Shown: positions 13,859 to 15,275 of the stretch, one piece after another | Numbering within the stretch: the first letter of the stretch is position 1 | How the letters are laid out: the number at the start of each line of letters is the position of its first letter | Assembly: GCA_938084875.1 (NCBI GenBank) | Contig: CALKFX010000102.1 | Span: 1-15,275, forward strand | From: an uncultured Flavobacteriales bacterium | Lineage (GTDB): Bacteria; Bacteroidota; Bacteroidia; Flavobacteriales_D; Parvicellaceae | Direction: 5' to 3' | Length of the DNA: 15,275 bases | Notes under the pieces: model-generated | What the model was told of the DNA's origin: nothing | Seen by the model: only the letters and a program-made list of their open reading frames with translations | The model's database searches: none | Translations under genes and position numbers: made by a program

Positions 13859-14488
13859 ATGGATATAATTGATTATTACAAGTGGAGATATGCTACTAAA
13901 AAATTTAATCCCCATAAGAAAATTCCAATTTCTGATATAGAAATAATTAAAGAGTCTATTCGTCTAGCTCCAACTTCTTATGGATTACAATTATTTAAAG
14001 TAATTATTATTGAAAATCAGCTTAAAAAAGAGGCATTAAGAAAATTTTCTTACAACCAGTCTCAAGTTTCTGATGCATCGCATCTTTTCATATTTTGTAA
14101 TTCTACTAAAGTATTTGAAAAAGACATTGACTCTTATATAGAGAATAAATCTCTAAGTCAAGAAATACCTATTGAAAAGAACAAAGGATATGGTGACTTT
14201 TTAAAAAAAACCCTACTTAATAAAAGTTCTAAAGAAATCTCTGAATGGACTAAAAATCAGCTTTATATCGCTTTGACTCATTTAATGACTGCATGTGCTT
14301 CTCTAAAAATAGATTCTTGTCCTATTGAGGGATTCGACACTTCAAAATACAATGATTTTCTAGACATTGATAAAAAAAGCTTGAGTGCAGGAGTGGTTGC
14401 TGCTATTGGATATAGATCTGAAACTGATAATTCTCAGTACGATAAAAAAGTCAGAAAGGCTACAAAAGACATATTTGAAATTGACTAA
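13859..14488 (+). CDS. NAD(P)H-dependent nitroreductase, NfsB-like
   Basis: The 209-residue protein belongs to the FMN-dependent nitroreductase family, in the oxygen-insensitive NfsB-like branch. It begins MDIIDYYKWRYATKKFNPHK; the RYATKKF region (10-16) is the conserved N-terminal FMN-phosphate-binding element, and RLAPTSYGLQLFKVIII (35-51) is the second, with Ser/Tyr/Gly/Leu contacts. The middle AxxHLFIFCN strand, TACASLKIDSCPIEGFD (166-182 region) and the AAIGYRSETD element near 190-200 also fit NfsB/dihydropteridine-reductase-like proteins. It is slightly shorter than E. coli NfsB (217 residues). The ATG at 13859 is the only sensible start. Natural substrate is unknown; quinones, pteridines and nitro compounds are possible. 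The EamA-family gene starts on the base after its stop, suggesting one transcript. Confidence 0.88.
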   Translation: MDIIDYYKWRYATKKFNPHKKIPISDIEIIKESIRLAPTSYGLQLFKVIIIENQLKKEALRKFSYNQSQVSDASHLFIFCNSTKVFEKDIDSYIENKSLSQEIPIEKNKGYGDFLKKTLLNKSSKEISEWTKNQLYIALTHLMTACASLKIDSCPIEGFDTSKYNDFLDIDKKSLSAGVVAAIGYRSETDNSQYDKKVRKATKDIFEID

Positions 14489-15275
14489 ATGGATTTTTCA
14501 AAAAAAATTAACCAGATTTTAATACTTTGTGTTTTAGGGATAATATGGGGAAGTTCATTTATTTTAATGAAAAAAGCCTTAACTACTTACTCGCCCATAG
14601 AGATAACACTTTACAGAATATTTATTGTATTTCTTGTTTTCTTTCCTCTTGGAATTAAAAGTTTTTTCAAAATTAAAAAGAAAACTGGTTTTGTTCTTCT
14701 ACTATCTGCGATAATTGGAAGTGTAATTCCCTATTTTTTGTTTATTAAAGCACAAACCAAAATAGATAGCTCTTTGAATGGAATTTTAAATTCTATAACT
14801 CCTCTTTTCACACTTTTATTTGGGGTGATAATATTTAAGCAAAAAACAAATTTTAGAGCAATAATTGGTGTTATGGTTGGATTAATTGGAGCAACTAGTT
14901 TAATATTTTTAAGTACAGGGGGTGATATTTTTTCTAGTTCAATTTTATATGCTTTATTTCCAGTTTTAGGATCTGCTTGCTACGCCTTAAACATAAATAT
15001 AATTAAATCTTATCTTCAGGATATTCCTGCATTAAAAATTACCAGTTGGTCTTTTATCTTCATTGGCCCAATGGCTGGATTGTTACTTTTTTTGGAGACG
15101 GATTTTGCGAATAATTTGACAAATAACGATCCAAATTATTTGAATTTTATTTGTATAAATATTTTAGGAATACTAGGAAGCGGATTGGCTTTTTGGGTTT
15201 TTAACTTATTAATCAAAGAAACATCATCTGTATTTGCATCTTCAGTAACTTACTTAATTCCAATAGTAGCCATAT
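14489..15275 (+). CDS. EamA/DMT-family transporter, C-terminus beyond window
   Basis: An inner-membrane transporter of the drug/metabolite superfamily (EamA domains), of the kind that exports or imports amino acids, nucleosides or other small metabolites. The first 262 residues are visible. It begins MDFSKKINQILILCVLGIIW, followed by GSSFILMKKAL, the typical first-helix motif of EamA proteins; the first EamA repeat ends near LIGATSLIFLS, and the second starts about residue 150 with YALFPVLGSACYALN. About nine hydrophobic segments occur, and the window ends in the PIVAI segment that normally opens the last helices. The usual length is about 290-300 residues, so roughly 30-40 are missing. The ATG abuts the nitroreductase TAA. 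The substrate cannot be told from sequence. Confidence 0.88.
   Translation, partial: MDFSKKINQILILCVLGIIWGSSFILMKKALTTYSPIEITLYRIFIVFLVFFPLGIKSFFKIKKKTGFVLLLSAIIGSVIPYFLFIKAQTKIDSSLNGILNSITPLFTLLFGVIIFKQKTNFRAIIGVMVGLIGATSLIFLSTGGDIFSSSILYALFPVLGSACYALNINIIKSYLQDIPALKITSWSFIFIGPMAGLLLFLETDFANNLTNNDPNYLNFICINILGILGSGLAFWVFNLLIKETSSVFASSVTYLIPIVAI

Noticed and set aside
1..15275. A mobile element, defence island, CRISPR array, or biosynthetic cluster
   Set aside because: No transposase, integrase, restriction, toxin-antitoxin, cas or secondary-metabolite gene was recognised; every large frame fits a housekeeping family and composition is even throughout.

Overview
This window reads as ordinary chromosome from a low-GC (about 30% by eye) marine-type member of the Bacteroidetes, most likely Flavobacteriales. 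The evidence is: a gldE-gldD pair (gliding motility / type IX secretion) directly downstream of mutY and ssb; an HU gene followed by a tiny AURKAIP1/COX24-type ribosomal-like protein and an RNase E/G gene; a DnaG primase whose N-terminal domain has lost its zinc ligands; start regions that almost never carry a Shine-Dalgarno sequence; and promoter-like TAnnTTTG boxes of the Bacteroidetes housekeeping type. No tRNA, rRNA, CRISPR, insertion sequence, phage gene or foreign-looking island was seen. Both ends cut genes (sufB on the left, an EamA transporter on the right).

Layout. 1-932, minus: start of a suf Fe-S assembly operon (A-type carrier, then sufB, running off the left edge). 1080-2117, plus: thiL, divergent from suf across a 147-bp spacer with a promoter box and a 19-bp operator-like palindrome. 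2122-4140, minus: a probable operon HU, then a 29-residue very basic ribosomal-like protein, then rng (RNase G/E family). 4236-7656, plus: mutY, ssb, gldE, gldD. 7649-8827, minus: a glutaryl-CoA-type acyl-CoA dehydrogenase. 8968-12012, plus: dnaG and an MscS-type channel, 3 bp apart. 12009-13730, minus: recJ. 13859-15275, plus: an NfsB-like nitroreductase and an EamA-family transporter whose ATG directly follows the nitroreductase stop.

How the genes fit together. Most are housekeeping: Fe-S assembly (MutY itself needs a [4Fe-4S] cluster), thiamine diphosphate synthesis, RNA turnover and rRNA maturation, DNA replication and repair (ssb, dnaG, mutY, recJ), envelope and motility (gldD, gldE) and osmotic protection. 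The genome is compact: all three convergent gene pairs meet with at most 4 bp between them or overlap, and five of the sixteen genes start at GTG or TTG.

The most interesting observation is the rng leader. It has the only strong Shine-Dalgarno sequence (AGGAGG) in front of any gene here, 4 nt before a GTG start, and that sequence lies wholly in the 3' arm of a possible 11-bp bulged hairpin. In a lineage whose ribosomes are known to hide the anti-SD, this suggests a dedicated translational switch on an rRNA-processing RNase. Secondary points are the zinc-less primase, the operator-like palindromes in three divergent spacers, and a possibly leaderless mutY mRNA.
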